The notes under the pieces: generated by a model
What the model was told of the DNA's origin: nothing
Seen by the model: the letters and a program-made list of their open reading frames with translations, nothing else
Databases searched by the model: none
Shown: piece after piece, positions 15,970 through 23,637 of the stretch
How the letters are laid out: each line of letters opens with the position of its first letter
How positions within the stretch are numbered: the first letter of the stretch is position 1
Position numbers and translations under genes: made by a program
Assembly: GCA_902491475.1 (NCBI GenBank)
Contig: CABUHY010000021.1
Coordinates: 1 to 35,303 of the forward strand
Direction of reading: 5' to 3'
Length of the DNA stretch: 35,303 nt
Origin: an uncultured Eubacteriales bacterium
GTDB taxonomy: Bacteria; Bacillota; Clostridia; Oscillospirales; Acutalibacteraceae

Positions 15970-16977
15970 TCAGACCGTCAATACCTTTGACGCATCCGTA
16001 AAGATTTTTGCAAAGCCCGAAATCTCGGTAATTGCCGCACGCTCAAGCTGACGGTCGATGAGCTTGTCATACTCGGTCATAATTCCGCCCGCCTGAACCA
16101 TTTCGAGCGCATAGTTCTTATCAAGACCTATGACCTTGCCAGACGCCACAGCAGAGCTCTTGAGAAGATTTGCTCCGAGCGGTGTAACGACCTTGCCCGT
16201 ACCGTGGAAATTGAGACCCGCAACCGAGTCCTTCATTTCCGAAAGGACAAGGATTTTTGCCGCAACATCGGGGGAAACAATCATTGTGTTGAGCGAATAG
16301 GGGTCAAAGCCGTTCCAGAAGTTTACAAGGTCCTGATATGTAATCTCGCCCGCTTTAGCTACGGAAGATGTCGAAGCGGCATTGTCGTTGCCGTCGCCGT
16401 CCGTAATTACCGTAACTGCGTCGTTGAGCTGAGTTGTCGCAATATATGCGCCAATCTGCTTGAGCATTACGGTGAACAGGTCAAGTCTCTGAAAACGCAA
16501 AGCCTCATAAGAAGCGACAAGCATTCTTCCTCTCTTTTTAAGAGTTACAAGGTTTGACTGCACATTTACATTTGTTTCGGGGATTGCCGCACCCTCGGCA
16601 ACATCCTTGAGCTCCTTTTCCTCCTTTGTCGGTACGGAGGCAATCGTTCTGTAATCCATACCGTTTATCTGCGTTTTTGCCGCAACGATAAGCGGGAGAA
16701 TGTCGGCTTCCTCCTTACCCTTTTTGACGGCTCTTGCGACATATTCGGGGAAGAGCGCCGCAGAATCGGTTGTCTTGAAGAACTTTTCGATTGTATCGCT
16801 GCCAGCACCGCTTACCTTGATGTCAAAGCGCTTGAGCTGTCTTTCAAATGCGTCGAGTCCGTCAAGAGATGTACCCTTGTAGTTTTCCGACGGGTCAACG
16901 CTTTCGAGCTCTGCGGTAAAGCCCTTACCGGTTGAATAAAGTCCTTTGTCAAGTTTAATGTTTTCGTAAATTGCCAT
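15970..16977 (-). CDS. Phage major capsid protein (HK97 fold)
   Basis: 335 residues. An N-terminal arm (about 1-65) is followed by the SAALFPEYV segment (72-80) common in Firmicutes capsid proteins, the E-loop/long-helix region (SVPTKEEKELKDVAEGAAIPE) and the P-domain/A-domain body containing LKKRGRMLVASYEALR, NTMIVSPDVAAKIL and VIGLDKNYALEMVQAGG. No long N-terminal delta scaffold is present; that function probably lies in the C-terminal part of the upstream protease. AAAGGAAG ribosome site, 8-nt spacing. Full-length and uninterrupted, so capable of forming shells in principle. Confidence 0.88.
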   Translation of the reverse strand: MAIYENIKLDKGLYSTGKGFTAELESVDPSENYKGTSLDGLDAFERQLKRFDIKVSGAGSDTIEKFFKTTDSAALFPEYVARAVKKGKEEADILPLIVAAKTQINGMDYRTIASVPTKEEKELKDVAEGAAIPETNVNVQSNLVTLKKRGRMLVASYEALRFQRLDLFTVMLKQIGAYIATTQLNDAVTVITDGDGNDNAASTSSVAKAGEITYQDLVNFWNGFDPYSLNTMIVSPDVAAKILVLSEMKDSVAGLNFHGTGKVVTPLGANLLKSSAVASGKVIGLDKNYALEMVQAGGIMTEYDKLIDRQLERAAITEISGFAKIFTDASKVLTV

Positions 16978-16999
16978 AAATATACTTCCTTTCTTTTAA

Positions 17000-17974
17000 T
17001 TAAAATCTGAACTGTGAATTTTCGGCTGAATTTTTCTGCGGCTTTTCCTTTGCGAGCTGAGGAACAACAACGCATTTCTTTTTTTCTTTCAAAGCGGCGT
17101 TGAGCTTTCTCAAATCGGCTGTCGAAATCGAGCCGCAGATGCTTTTTGCTATATCGTTCGAGAGCGTTTCTACTGTAAAGGCAAAGCACTTTACAGTATC
17201 CTCTTCAAGACTTTCACGGAACGCCTCGGCGTCCTTTGCTTTTTCGGTTAAACCGTTGATATAGCGTGATATTTCCCGTGCCTCCTCGGCTGAAACAGTG
17301 ATGTCTCCCTGTGCGGAATTTATCGCTTTAAGCACCTCGTTCATCTGTCTTTTCTCCCCTAAATCAAATTTTTTGGTAACGCCCGCATTTCTCTGTGCAG
17401 GCACTGCCACAAACGACCATTCGTAGGCATCGGTCGGCGAAACAAGCTCGTGGAAGCAGAGCTTGCCGTTATACTTTCTGCCCTTTTTGTGAGTGCACAC
17501 GCCGCTTCTCTCATCCTGTGAGCAAACGGAGCAAACGCTTTTTTCCACCGAACAGCCGATACTGACTTCCTTTTTAATGCCCGTCTGAATTTCCTCGATA
17601 AGCGTTTCGTACTTCTTGATTCTCGGAATATAGCAGTAAGCCTTTAAGTAAACATACTGCTCGCCGAGAGAGTTAAGCCTTTCTTCGTCCCTGACGACCT
17701 CGGTCTTAAAGGTTCTTGCCGACTGGTCCTCGCTGTTCATACTGTGGTTTTTAATTGCGGTTTTTCCGACAAAAAGCTCTGCAAGCTTTTCAATCGAATC
17801 GACCGTAAAGCGTTCAAAATCCCTGTCGATTTCATTGTCGCAGAGTATTACGGAAAAGACGAAAACCTCGTCCTTTTTAAGCTTCTTCTGCGAGAAACCG
17901 TTGATAAGTTCCATATCTCCGTCAGTGATTTCGGGCACTTCCTTATCGAAAACGGAGTCGTAATTTTTATTCAT
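17000..17974 (-). CDS. Prohead protease with zinc-cluster insert and scaffold-like tail
   Basis: 324 residues from the ATG that overlaps the portal stop by 8 bp (GGAGG upstream). The N-terminal half looks like an HK97-type serine protease: His in KNHS (H77), the serine in KEVSIGCS (S138), and the closing motif DAYEWSFVAVPAQ (182-194). Between them and the end of the domain lie C148, C151, C160, C173 and H162/H175, a probable zinc knuckle not typical of the basic fold. The C-terminal third (about 210-290) is helical and charged, as expected for a scaffold region cleaved on maturation. It sits directly upstream of the capsid gene. Confidence 0.8.
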   Translation of the reverse strand: MNKNYDSVFDKEVPEITDGDMELINGFSQKKLKKDEVFVFSVILCDNEIDRDFERFTVDSIEKLAELFVGKTAIKNHSMNSEDQSARTFKTEVVRDEERLNSLGEQYVYLKAYCYIPRIKKYETLIEEIQTGIKKEVSIGCSVEKSVCSVCSQDERSGVCTHKKGRKYNGKLCFHELVSPTDAYEWSFVAVPAQRNAGVTKKFDLGEKRQMNEVLKAINSAQGDITVSAEEAREISRYINGLTEKAKDAEAFRESLEEDTVKCFAFTVETLSNDIAKSICGSISTADLRKLNAALKEKKKCVVVPQLAKEKPQKNSAENSQFRF

Positions 17975-19136
17975 TCTTTCCTCCTTCCCCGCCGTTGAGA
18001 CGGCTGTAAATTTCGTCCGCCTGTGCGTTAATATGTCTTGCATTCGCTTCCTCGAGAGCGTCACGCAGCATAATGTCGTCCCAGACTACCTCAATTTCAT
18101 TCGTATAGCCGTAGGCTCTCAAATGAGTTTTGCATATCTTCTCGATTACGGGAGTCAACACACGGCGGTAATGCTCAAGCTCAGTTGTGAGTGCGTCCGC
18201 CTGCTGCTCCGACATTCTCTCGGTTGTAGACCAGGAGAGTCCGAGCATAAACGGCGGAATTGCCATTTTTGCGATTATCTGTTCAAGCATCTGCCTTACG
18301 GGAACCTCGCTGTCAAGTATCTGGTTGTCCGCACCGATTACCTTTATATCGACATCGCCGACGGCAATAAAGTCACGCACCTCCGAGCTTTTCATAGCAG
18401 AGCCCCATTCTTCGGCAATCTGCATCGCCCTGTCCTTCGCATACGCACCCGACATTGCATCGTCCTTGGGCTTGTATGTCACGGCAAAGCGAACATTGCC
18501 TACCCTGTCCCAGTTTTCGCCTATGGCATTGTAAATCTTCAAAAGCACCGAGCTCACAAACGGCAAGCCCCTGAGTATCGAAGTTCCCGTAAGCGAGCCT
18601 GCCTCCGCATTGAGCGTTGAAAAAACAAGCCTGTCCTGAAATTCAAGCGGTTCCGAACCGAAATCCTCCGAATAGCATACATCGACCTTGCGGAAATCGG
18701 TCTTGTTACGCTTTAACACCACGCTGTTCTGCGGAGCGTTGTAAAGATAAACAACTCTTCCCTCCTCGTCGGTTACCATTTCGGCAACCGCCGTGCCGTA
18801 TGTCAGAAGCCTGTCGAAATACATATCGATAAAGCCCTGCAACGAAATCTGTCCCGAGTCCGCAGGCACATTTTTGAGGAAATCCTCCATAACCTTGTCG
18901 AACCGTTTGTCCGTCGTCTGTATCTTAAAGCCGCCTATAAGCCTTACCGTCTTATAAATTGCGGCGTCGATTACGGGCACCGACTCACGCAGACTGCGAA
19001 ACAGCTCGTTGCTTATCGGGTCAAACGACGAATATCCGCTCAAAAGCGAAAGCCTGTTGGCGTTTCTTCCGCCTCCGCCCGCAAGTACGGGCACGGAATA
19101 CTCCGTCCGATTCTTTTTCTGTCTGAATATCGCCAA
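17967..19136 (-). CDS. Phage portal protein
   Basis: 389 residues from a TTG start (MAIFRQKKN) with GGAGG 7 nt upstream and one base after the TerL stop. The portal dodecamer forms the DNA entry channel of the head. Recognisable features are SVPVIDAAIYKTVRLIGG near the start, PQNSVVLKRN and GTSILRGLPFVSSVLLKIYN in the stem/wing region, and a long C-terminal helical region ending SRLNGGEGG. Slightly short for the family but typical of Firmicutes HK97-type portals. The order TerL-portal-protease-capsid is the canonical head module. Confidence 0.85.
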   Translation of the reverse strand: MAIFRQKKNRTEYSVPVLAGGGGRNANRLSLLSGYSSFDPISNELFRSLRESVPVIDAAIYKTVRLIGGFKIQTTDKRFDKVMEDFLKNVPADSGQISLQGFIDMYFDRLLTYGTAVAEMVTDEEGRVVYLYNAPQNSVVLKRNKTDFRKVDVCYSEDFGSEPLEFQDRLVFSTLNAEAGSLTGTSILRGLPFVSSVLLKIYNAIGENWDRVGNVRFAVTYKPKDDAMSGAYAKDRAMQIAEEWGSAMKSSEVRDFIAVGDVDIKVIGADNQILDSEVPVRQMLEQIIAKMAIPPFMLGLSWSTTERMSEQQADALTTELEHYRRVLTPVIEKICKTHLRAYGYTNEIEVVWDDIMLRDALEEANARHINAQADEIYSRLNGGEGGKNE

Positions 19137-19137
19137 A

Positions 19138-20403
19138 TTAAAACCTCCTTTCCCTTGAAAGGCTGACCGCAAAGAAATTATTTGAATTTTCCTTTGTCAC
19201 GGCAGCCGTAAAATACCTCATATCATCCATTGCGTGATCGTTTTCTTTTCTCGGGGCGTCATACTTTGCGTTTTCGTCCCAACGGTAGAGCGAAAATTCC
19301 CTTATGATGTCAGGACAGGTCTTGCAAATTCTGATTTTCCCCGTTTTCAGCGCATCGGAGGTCTTATGAATACCTGCGAGCACATCATTTTCCGCTTTTT
19401 TGACATTGAATTTACCGTGACGCCTGATACATTCGATAAACGACGCTGCAGACGGGTCTACAACAACGAATTCCGTTTTTCTTTTTCCGACAAGCGAGAC
19501 GAGTGAACGGTAATACTCCTCGTCGGTCATCTGAAAGCCTTTTTGCCTTGAATCGTGGTAGAATTCGTCTATCCTGTACCAGCTGTCTCCGTGCTTACCC
19601 CAAAGTCCCATTGAGGTGGGATTGACTGTTCCGTAGTCACACGAGACGCAGAACTTTTCAAAGCTTTTCGGTACTTCGTATATGTATTTTTCGTCGAAGA
19701 ACGGATACACAAGTCCGTCCGCCGCAACCCACTTCCCGAGCACGAACCTTTCATAAAAGGCTCCGCTGTACAAGGCTTTATACCTTGCAATCATATCCTC
19801 GGAAAGCGACGGGTTATCCTCCATTACGAAGTGAAGATAGAAGCAGTTCTTTTTGTCGCATTTCTTTATCCACTCTTTGTAAAACCAATGAGACGGGTTT
19901 TCGGGGTTACAGTTAAACCAGAGCTTCGAGCCCTCAACCGAGCAGCGTGCTATCGCCTGTTCGCAAAATGAGCGGGGCATCAGCGCCACCTCGTCAAGCA
20001 TTACCCCCGCAAGGGTCATACCCTGTATGAGAGCCGCCGAGGACTCGTCCTTTCCTCCGAAAAGGTAAAACCTGTTTGTTACGCATCCCAATGAGATTTC
20101 GATAAGGTTTTTCGACACCTTTTCCTCGCACTTGAACCCCAAATCACGAAGCAACGGCAAAAGCGGAGTAATCACATTGCGGCGAAGAGATGTGACCGTT
20201 TTTCCGCAGAAGGCAAACGAGCAGTCCGAAAACCCGTAAAATGCCCATGATACGAAAGAGATACACATACACACCGTTTTTCCGCTTCTTACCGCTCCGT
20301 CGCAGATAATGGCGTCGCAGGATGAGAAAGGACTGTTCTTGCACCACCAGGTCAGGAGAGTCAACTGCTTTTGCGAAAATGAATTGAACGAGTTAATCTT
20401 CAT
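19138..20403 (-). CDS. Phage terminase large subunit
   Basis: 421 residues from the ATG (MKINSF) that sits 9 nt after a GGAG within the terS gene; another ATG three codons earlier is too close to it. The packaging motor has ATPase motifs GAVRSGKT (Walker A, 36-43) and VMLDEVALM (Walker B, D137/E138 region) and the coupling segment WFNCNPENP. The RNase H-like nuclease has its acidic residues in SCDYGT (D256), VVDPSA (D316) and NDHAMDDMRY (388-397). All catalytic positions are present, so there is no sign of decay. Overlaps terS by 11 bp. Confidence 0.93.
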   Translation of the reverse strand: MKINSFNSFSQKQLTLLTWWCKNSPFSSCDAIICDGAVRSGKTVCMCISFVSWAFYGFSDCSFAFCGKTVTSLRRNVITPLLPLLRDLGFKCEEKVSKNLIEISLGCVTNRFYLFGGKDESSAALIQGMTLAGVMLDEVALMPRSFCEQAIARCSVEGSKLWFNCNPENPSHWFYKEWIKKCDKKNCFYLHFVMEDNPSLSEDMIARYKALYSGAFYERFVLGKWVAADGLVYPFFDEKYIYEVPKSFEKFCVSCDYGTVNPTSMGLWGKHGDSWYRIDEFYHDSRQKGFQMTDEEYYRSLVSLVGKRKTEFVVVDPSAASFIECIRRHGKFNVKKAENDVLAGIHKTSDALKTGKIRICKTCPDIIREFSLYRWDENAKYDAPRKENDHAMDDMRYFTAAVTKENSNNFFAVSLSRERRF

Positions 20404-20896
20404 CGTCGTCATCTCCGCCGTAAGAGGCATATTCGGGTGTTCCCGACAGGAAGTCAACGGATTTTTCGAGTGCCTTATAAAACGGAACCGCAGAGCCCAC
20501 GCTTTCCGAAGTTTCAAGCTGTGCAAGACTTTCGAGTGCTTTCTGACGGTCGTAAAATTTGATTTCCATACCGCCGCCCTTGGGAATTTTTATATCGGAT
20601 ACCGAAAATAAATCCATTTCCTCCAGGTTTTCACGCTCTCCGTCAAGAAGCCTTACAGCGTCGCTCACAGAGCCGAACGCCAGCCTGCGAAAGCCTGCCG
20701 CCGCCTCGTTTACAACGCTTTCGAGATGTGAAAGGCGGGCGATTTCCTTGGCGACCGCTTCCTTTGAAAGCAATCTTATTCCGCTTAACTGCGGCATTAC
20801 CTTAAAGCCGGCAAGTGCCGCCGCTTCCCTTGCATTTCGGAGCTTAACATAAAGTGCGCAAAACTCCTTTTCTTTTTTTGTAAGCTTGGTTGTCAT
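20393..20896 (-). CDS. Phage terminase small subunit
   Basis: 167 residues. The start LTKKEKEFCALYVKLRNAREAAALAGF is the typical helix-turn-helix of the terminase small subunit family, which recognises the DNA packaging site and loads the large subunit. An acidic C-terminal tail (GGDDDDED) follows. GGAG lies 8 nt before the ATG. First gene of the eight-gene head module; its promoter region carries an inverted repeat. No regulator gene accompanies it. Confidence 0.88.
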   Translation of the reverse strand: MTTKLTKKEKEFCALYVKLRNAREAAALAGFKVMPQLSGIRLLSKEAVAKEIARLSHLESVVNEAAAGFRRLAFGSVSDAVRLLDGERENLEEMDLFSVSDIKIPKGGGMEIKFYDRQKALESLAQLETSESVGSAVPFYKALEKSVDFLSGTPEYASYGGDDDDED

Positions 20897-20924
20897 ATAT
20901 TTCTCCTTTCCTTTTGTGAAAAAG

Positions 20925-20980
20925 TCCTTTCATAAATAGTTATAACTCGGGGGTAATGTAAACCAAAAACGGTTACATTT
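20925..20980 (-). promoter_or_regulatory. Head-module promoter with operator-like inverted repeat
   Basis: On the minus strand a TTTACA-18-TATTTA promoter candidate lies upstream of terS. Its -35 overlaps an inverted repeat TGTAAACC (20957-20964) / GGTTACA (20971-20977) with a one-base bulge, a good candidate repressor site. No cognate repressor gene is adjacent. Confidence 0.45.
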
Positions 20981-21042
20981 TTGCAAAATTCGAAAAAATT
21001 TTTTATAATCGGGTCATTATTTGATTTTTAGAGAAAAAACTA

Positions 21043-21071
21043 TTGACAACGGACAGGCAATATATTATAAT
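21043..21071 (+). promoter_or_regulatory. Consensus promoter of the tRNA pair
   Basis: TTGACA (21043-21048), 17-bp spacer and TATAAT (21066-21071): a perfect sigma-A consensus, 33 bp before the tRNA-Met gene. Confidence 0.93.
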
Positions 21072-21103
21072 ATCAAAGCCGCAAACAAAGGCGGCGTATA
21101 AAT

Positions 21104-21180
21104 GGCGGCATAGCTTAGTTGGCTAGAGCGTTCGGTTCATACCCGAAAGGTCGTAGGTTCAAGTCCCACTGCCGCTACCA
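21104..21180 (+). tRNA. tRNA-Met (CAT), elongator
   Basis: 77 nt with encoded CCA. Acceptor GGCGGCA pairs with TGCCGCT (first pair G-U). The anticodon stem/loop is TTCGG-TTCATAC-CCGAA. The anticodon stem lacks the three G-C pairs of an initiator, and the sequence resembles Bacillus elongator tRNA-Met. A lysidine tRNA-Ile is less likely. Confidence 0.93.
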
Positions 21181-21186
21181 TAAGGC

Positions 21187-21261
21187 GGCCCGGTGGTCAA
21201 GCGGTCAAGACACCGCCCTTTCACGGCGGTAACACGAGTTCAAATCTCGTCCGGGTCACCA
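21187..21261 (+). tRNA. tRNA-Glu (TTC)
   Basis: 75 nt with encoded CCA. Acceptor GGCCCGG pairs with CCGGGTC; anticodon loop CTTTCAC sits in stem CACCGCC/GGCGGTA. Very close to Bacillus tRNA-Glu. Only 6 nt after tRNA-Met, so one transcript. Confidence 0.95.
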
Positions 21262-21264
21262 AAA

Positions 21265-21297
21265 AAGAAGTAACACACCCGTGTTGCTTCTTTTTTT
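21265..21297 (+). terminator. Terminator of the tRNA operon
   Basis: GAAGTAACAC-ACCC-GTGTTGCTTC stem (one mismatch) followed by T7. Confidence 0.9.
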
Positions 21298-21398
21298 ATT
21301 TATTCATAAGGGCGAGATTTGAACTTCGTCCGTCTTTTGCGAGGCACCGCCGAGCAAAAGGGACTTATAATTTGATTTCTTTGCATCGCAAAGCGATG

Positions 21399-21451
21399 CA
21401 AGTCTCGTCCGGGCATCAAAAAAGCTCTTGTTCAAAATGACAAGAGCTTTT
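21399..21451 (+). repeat. Degenerate tRNA-Glu 3' end plus second terminator
   Basis: CAAGTCTCGTCCGGGCATCA (21399-21418) matches the tRNA-Glu 3' end CAAATCTCGTCCGGGTCACC (21241-21260), sharing the 11-base core TCTCGTCCGGG. A perfect 12-bp terminator stem AAAAGCTCTTGT/ACAAGAGCTTTT (21420-21431, 21440-21451) follows, as it does after the real tRNA. Bases 21311-21329 also hold an inverted piece of the same region (GCGAGATTTGAACTTCGTC). Confidence 0.65.
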
Positions 21452-21462
21452 CGGTTATATTA

Positions 21463-21533
21463 GCCTTACGGCGAGTTATATTGCTTCGCAGTGATATTCG
21501 GCTTCGCCGAGTGATATTGCCTGCGGCAGTTAT
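21463..21533. repeat. Array of four mini-hairpins with GTGATAT spacers
   Basis: GCC-TTAC-GGC (21463-21472), TGC-TTC-GCA (21482-21490), TCGGC-TTC-GCCGA (21498-21510) and TGCC-TGC-GGCA (21518-21528) are separated by near-identical spacers, GTGATAT at 21491-21497 and 21511-21517. Stems differ in sequence but keep pairing. Confidence 0.75.
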
Positions 21534-21586
21534 CGGAGAATAAATATCGCTTATTGCTTATGTCTTAATTTAGTACGACGCCGTAG

Positions 21587-21738
21587 GGCGGGGGCTTGCT
21601 CCCGCCGCCGGATTGTTGTTACTTTATCGCAATTTACGGCTAATATGGTATTGTTTTTCAACGCACAATCCGTAGGGGCGACCTGCGGTCGCCCGTCAAA
21701 TTCTGCTGACATTAAAAGCGGGCGAACACAGTTCGCCC
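21587..21738. repeat. GGCGGG and GGGCGA palindromes
   Basis: GGCGGGGGCTTGCTCCCGCC (21587-21606), GGGCGACC-TGC-GGTCGCCC (21676-21694) and GGGCGAAC-ACA-GTTCGCCC (21720-21738), each next to CGTAG or CTACGG flanks. Same dispersed class as at 7.5-8.3 kb. Confidence 0.8.
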
Positions 21739-21774
21739 CTACGGTATAAGGTAAAATAGAATTTGATTGTTATG

Positions 21775-22170
21775 GTCGATTTTGTTCGGCGCTCCAAGCC
21801 GCATTAACAAACATAGGCTCCCTCTGACGAGGGAGCTGTCATTTTTCTTATGAAAAATGACTGAGGGAGAGATAACGAAAATTTGCTGTTTATTGCTTTC
21901 TCTCCTTCCGACACGCCTGCGGCGTGCCACCTTCCTCGTCAGAGGAAGGCTTGGTTCTGCGAAAATCTTAATTTGATATTTATTAACGGCGGGAGCAAGC
22001 CCCCGCCCTACCGTGATTTTTGCGGAAAAGGAGGAGTTGCGTAGTGAGTGAGAAATAGCCAAAGGCTGTTGCGAACGATACGGAGCAAACGACGACGCCG
22101 TGCGAAGCACCCGCACCTCTTCACTCTTCACTATTATCTATTACTTTGCCCGTAAGGGCACTTGCCCCCG
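21775..22170. repeat. Composite repeat, copy C (inverted), and satellite palindromes
   Basis: 21775-21798 matches 7672-7695 in direct orientation, but 21810-21932 matches copy A (7731-7853) in inverted orientation, so the block is mosaic. A CTTCCTC-GTCA-GAGGAAG hairpin (about 21930-21948), GGCGGGAGCAAGCCCCCGCC (21988-22007) and a segment matching 8211-8272 (22098-22158) follow. No credible gene is present between 21.3 and 22.29 kb. Confidence 0.75.
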
Positions 22171-22204
22171 CCCTACTCTATATATTTGACAATATAATAA
22201 ACAT

Positions 22205-22248
22205 AAACCCACGGACAGCTGCCGGTTTCGGCGATTGTCCGTGGGTTT
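22205..22248 (-). terminator. Terminator after the first MATE gene
   Basis: AAACCCACGGACA (22205-22217) pairs with TGTCCGTGGGTTT (22236-22248), with an inner GCCG/CGGC stem; the minus-strand tail is T-rich. Confidence 0.8.
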
Positions 22249-22289
22249 TATTCAATATAAAATTTTGCTGCTTATTCGTGGCGGATTGT

Positions 22290-23621
22290 TTAATAGCCGT
22301 ACTTTTTCCGTTTGCCGAGCATAAAGCCGAGCGAGACGATAATTCCGATTGTCTCGCTTGCCACGAGCGAGAACCAAACACCGTCAAGCTGCCATATCAT
22401 CGGCAGTACGATAATGCAGATAACGGGCAGCACAAGCGAACGCATAAAAGAAATAGCCGCCGACACAGGTCCGTCGTTGAGGGCTGTAAAGAACGATGAT
22501 GTGTACATATTGAACCACATAAACAAAAATGGTATCGAGCATATCTTAAACGCCCTTGCGGTAAGGTTTAACAGCTGTTCGTCATAGCCGACAAAAAGCG
22601 AGGCTATTTGCCTTGAAAAGATTATTGCTACCGATGTTAATATTACGGCGGCAACGCTCAAAATAATCAGGCTCTTTTTAAGCACATTTTTCATTTCATT
22701 ATGGTTTTGTGCGCCGTAATGATAGCCCATTATAGGCGAGCTTCCCGAGGAATAACCCGCATACACGCCGATGAACACAAATGCCGCATACATAACTACG
22801 CCGTAAGCCGCAACGCCGTCCTCGCCTGCGTGCTTCATAAGCTGAAGATTATAAAGTATGCCCGTAACGGACGCCGATACGCTTGTCATCATCTCCGACG
22901 AACCGTTTATGCAAGCCTTGATCATCGGCGACTTTTCAAATTTTGTTTTCGTAAATTTCAGTGCCGAGGTGTTCTTTTTGCTCAGAAACCATATGAACGG
23001 GACAATGCCGCCCACACATTCGCTCAGTCCCGTTGCCAGAGCCGCTCCCGCAACGCCCATTTTAAGCGCCGCCATAAACACATAGTCGAGCACCATATTT
23101 GTAATTCCCGCAAGCACCACTACCGTAAGCGCAAACTTCGGTTTTTCCGCAACAACGAGATAGCTTTGGAATGTATATTGAGCCTGGAGAGCCGTTGTGA
23201 ACAAAAGGCAGATTGTGCCGTAGGTCATACAGTCGCCTATCATATTTTCCGTTGCACCGAAAAGGTATGCCACGGGTTTGAGCGCCGCAATGCCAACGCC
23301 CGTAAAGAATACACTTGTACCGAGCATAAGGTACATCATCATTGTGAAATAGCGCCTTGCCTTTTTTATTTCGCCCTCGCCGAGAGTCTTTGCGACAAGC
23401 GCACTTCCGCCGACGCCGAGCATTGCTCCCACGCCGCCGATTATCTGCAAATAAGGGATAATGAGATTGGTTGATGCAAATGCGGTTTTACCGACAATGT
23501 TTGAGACAAAAAACCCGTCTACCATACCGTAAATCGATGTGAATATCATCATCATTATCGACGGCAGGGTAAATCTCAAAAGTCTGCCGTATGAAAAGTG
23601 GTCGGAAAGCTGTATTTTCAT
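22290..23621 (-). CDS. MATE-family multidrug efflux transporter (A)
   Basis: 443 residues with about 12 hydrophobic segments in two six-helix halves. The first half starts LLRFTLPSIMMMIFTSIYGMVDGFFVSNIVG, the typical MATE opening; GGVGAMLGVGGSALVAKTLGEG is the conserved TM2-3 loop. Exports cationic drugs or metabolites using Na+ or H+; substrate unknown. It starts 17 bp after the MarR gene with GGAG upstream and is probably co-transcribed with and repressed by that MarR protein. A terminator follows. Confidence 0.93.
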   Translation of the reverse strand: MKIQLSDHFSYGRLLRFTLPSIMMMIFTSIYGMVDGFFVSNIVGKTAFASTNLIIPYLQIIGGVGAMLGVGGSALVAKTLGEGEIKKARRYFTMMMYLMLGTSVFFTGVGIAALKPVAYLFGATENMIGDCMTYGTICLLFTTALQAQYTFQSYLVVAEKPKFALTVVVLAGITNMVLDYVFMAALKMGVAGAALATGLSECVGGIVPFIWFLSKKNTSALKFTKTKFEKSPMIKACINGSSEMMTSVSASVTGILYNLQLMKHAGEDGVAAYGVVMYAAFVFIGVYAGYSSGSSPIMGYHYGAQNHNEMKNVLKKSLIILSVAAVILTSVAIIFSRQIASLFVGYDEQLLNLTARAFKICSIPFLFMWFNMYTSSFFTALNDGPVSAAISFMRSLVLPVICIIVLPMIWQLDGVWFSLVASETIGIIVSLGFMLGKRKKYGY

Positions 23622-23637
23622 TTAAGTCTTTAACTCC

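Noticed and set aside
14819..20896. Ordinary complete prophage
   Set aside because: No tail, tape measure, holin, endolysin, integrase, replication or repressor gene lies on either side; glgB and tRNA genes flank the module.
21463..21533. Possible CRISPR array
   Set aside because: Units are about 20 bp with varying stems and constant 7-bp spacers, the reverse of repeat/spacer logic; no cas genes in the window.
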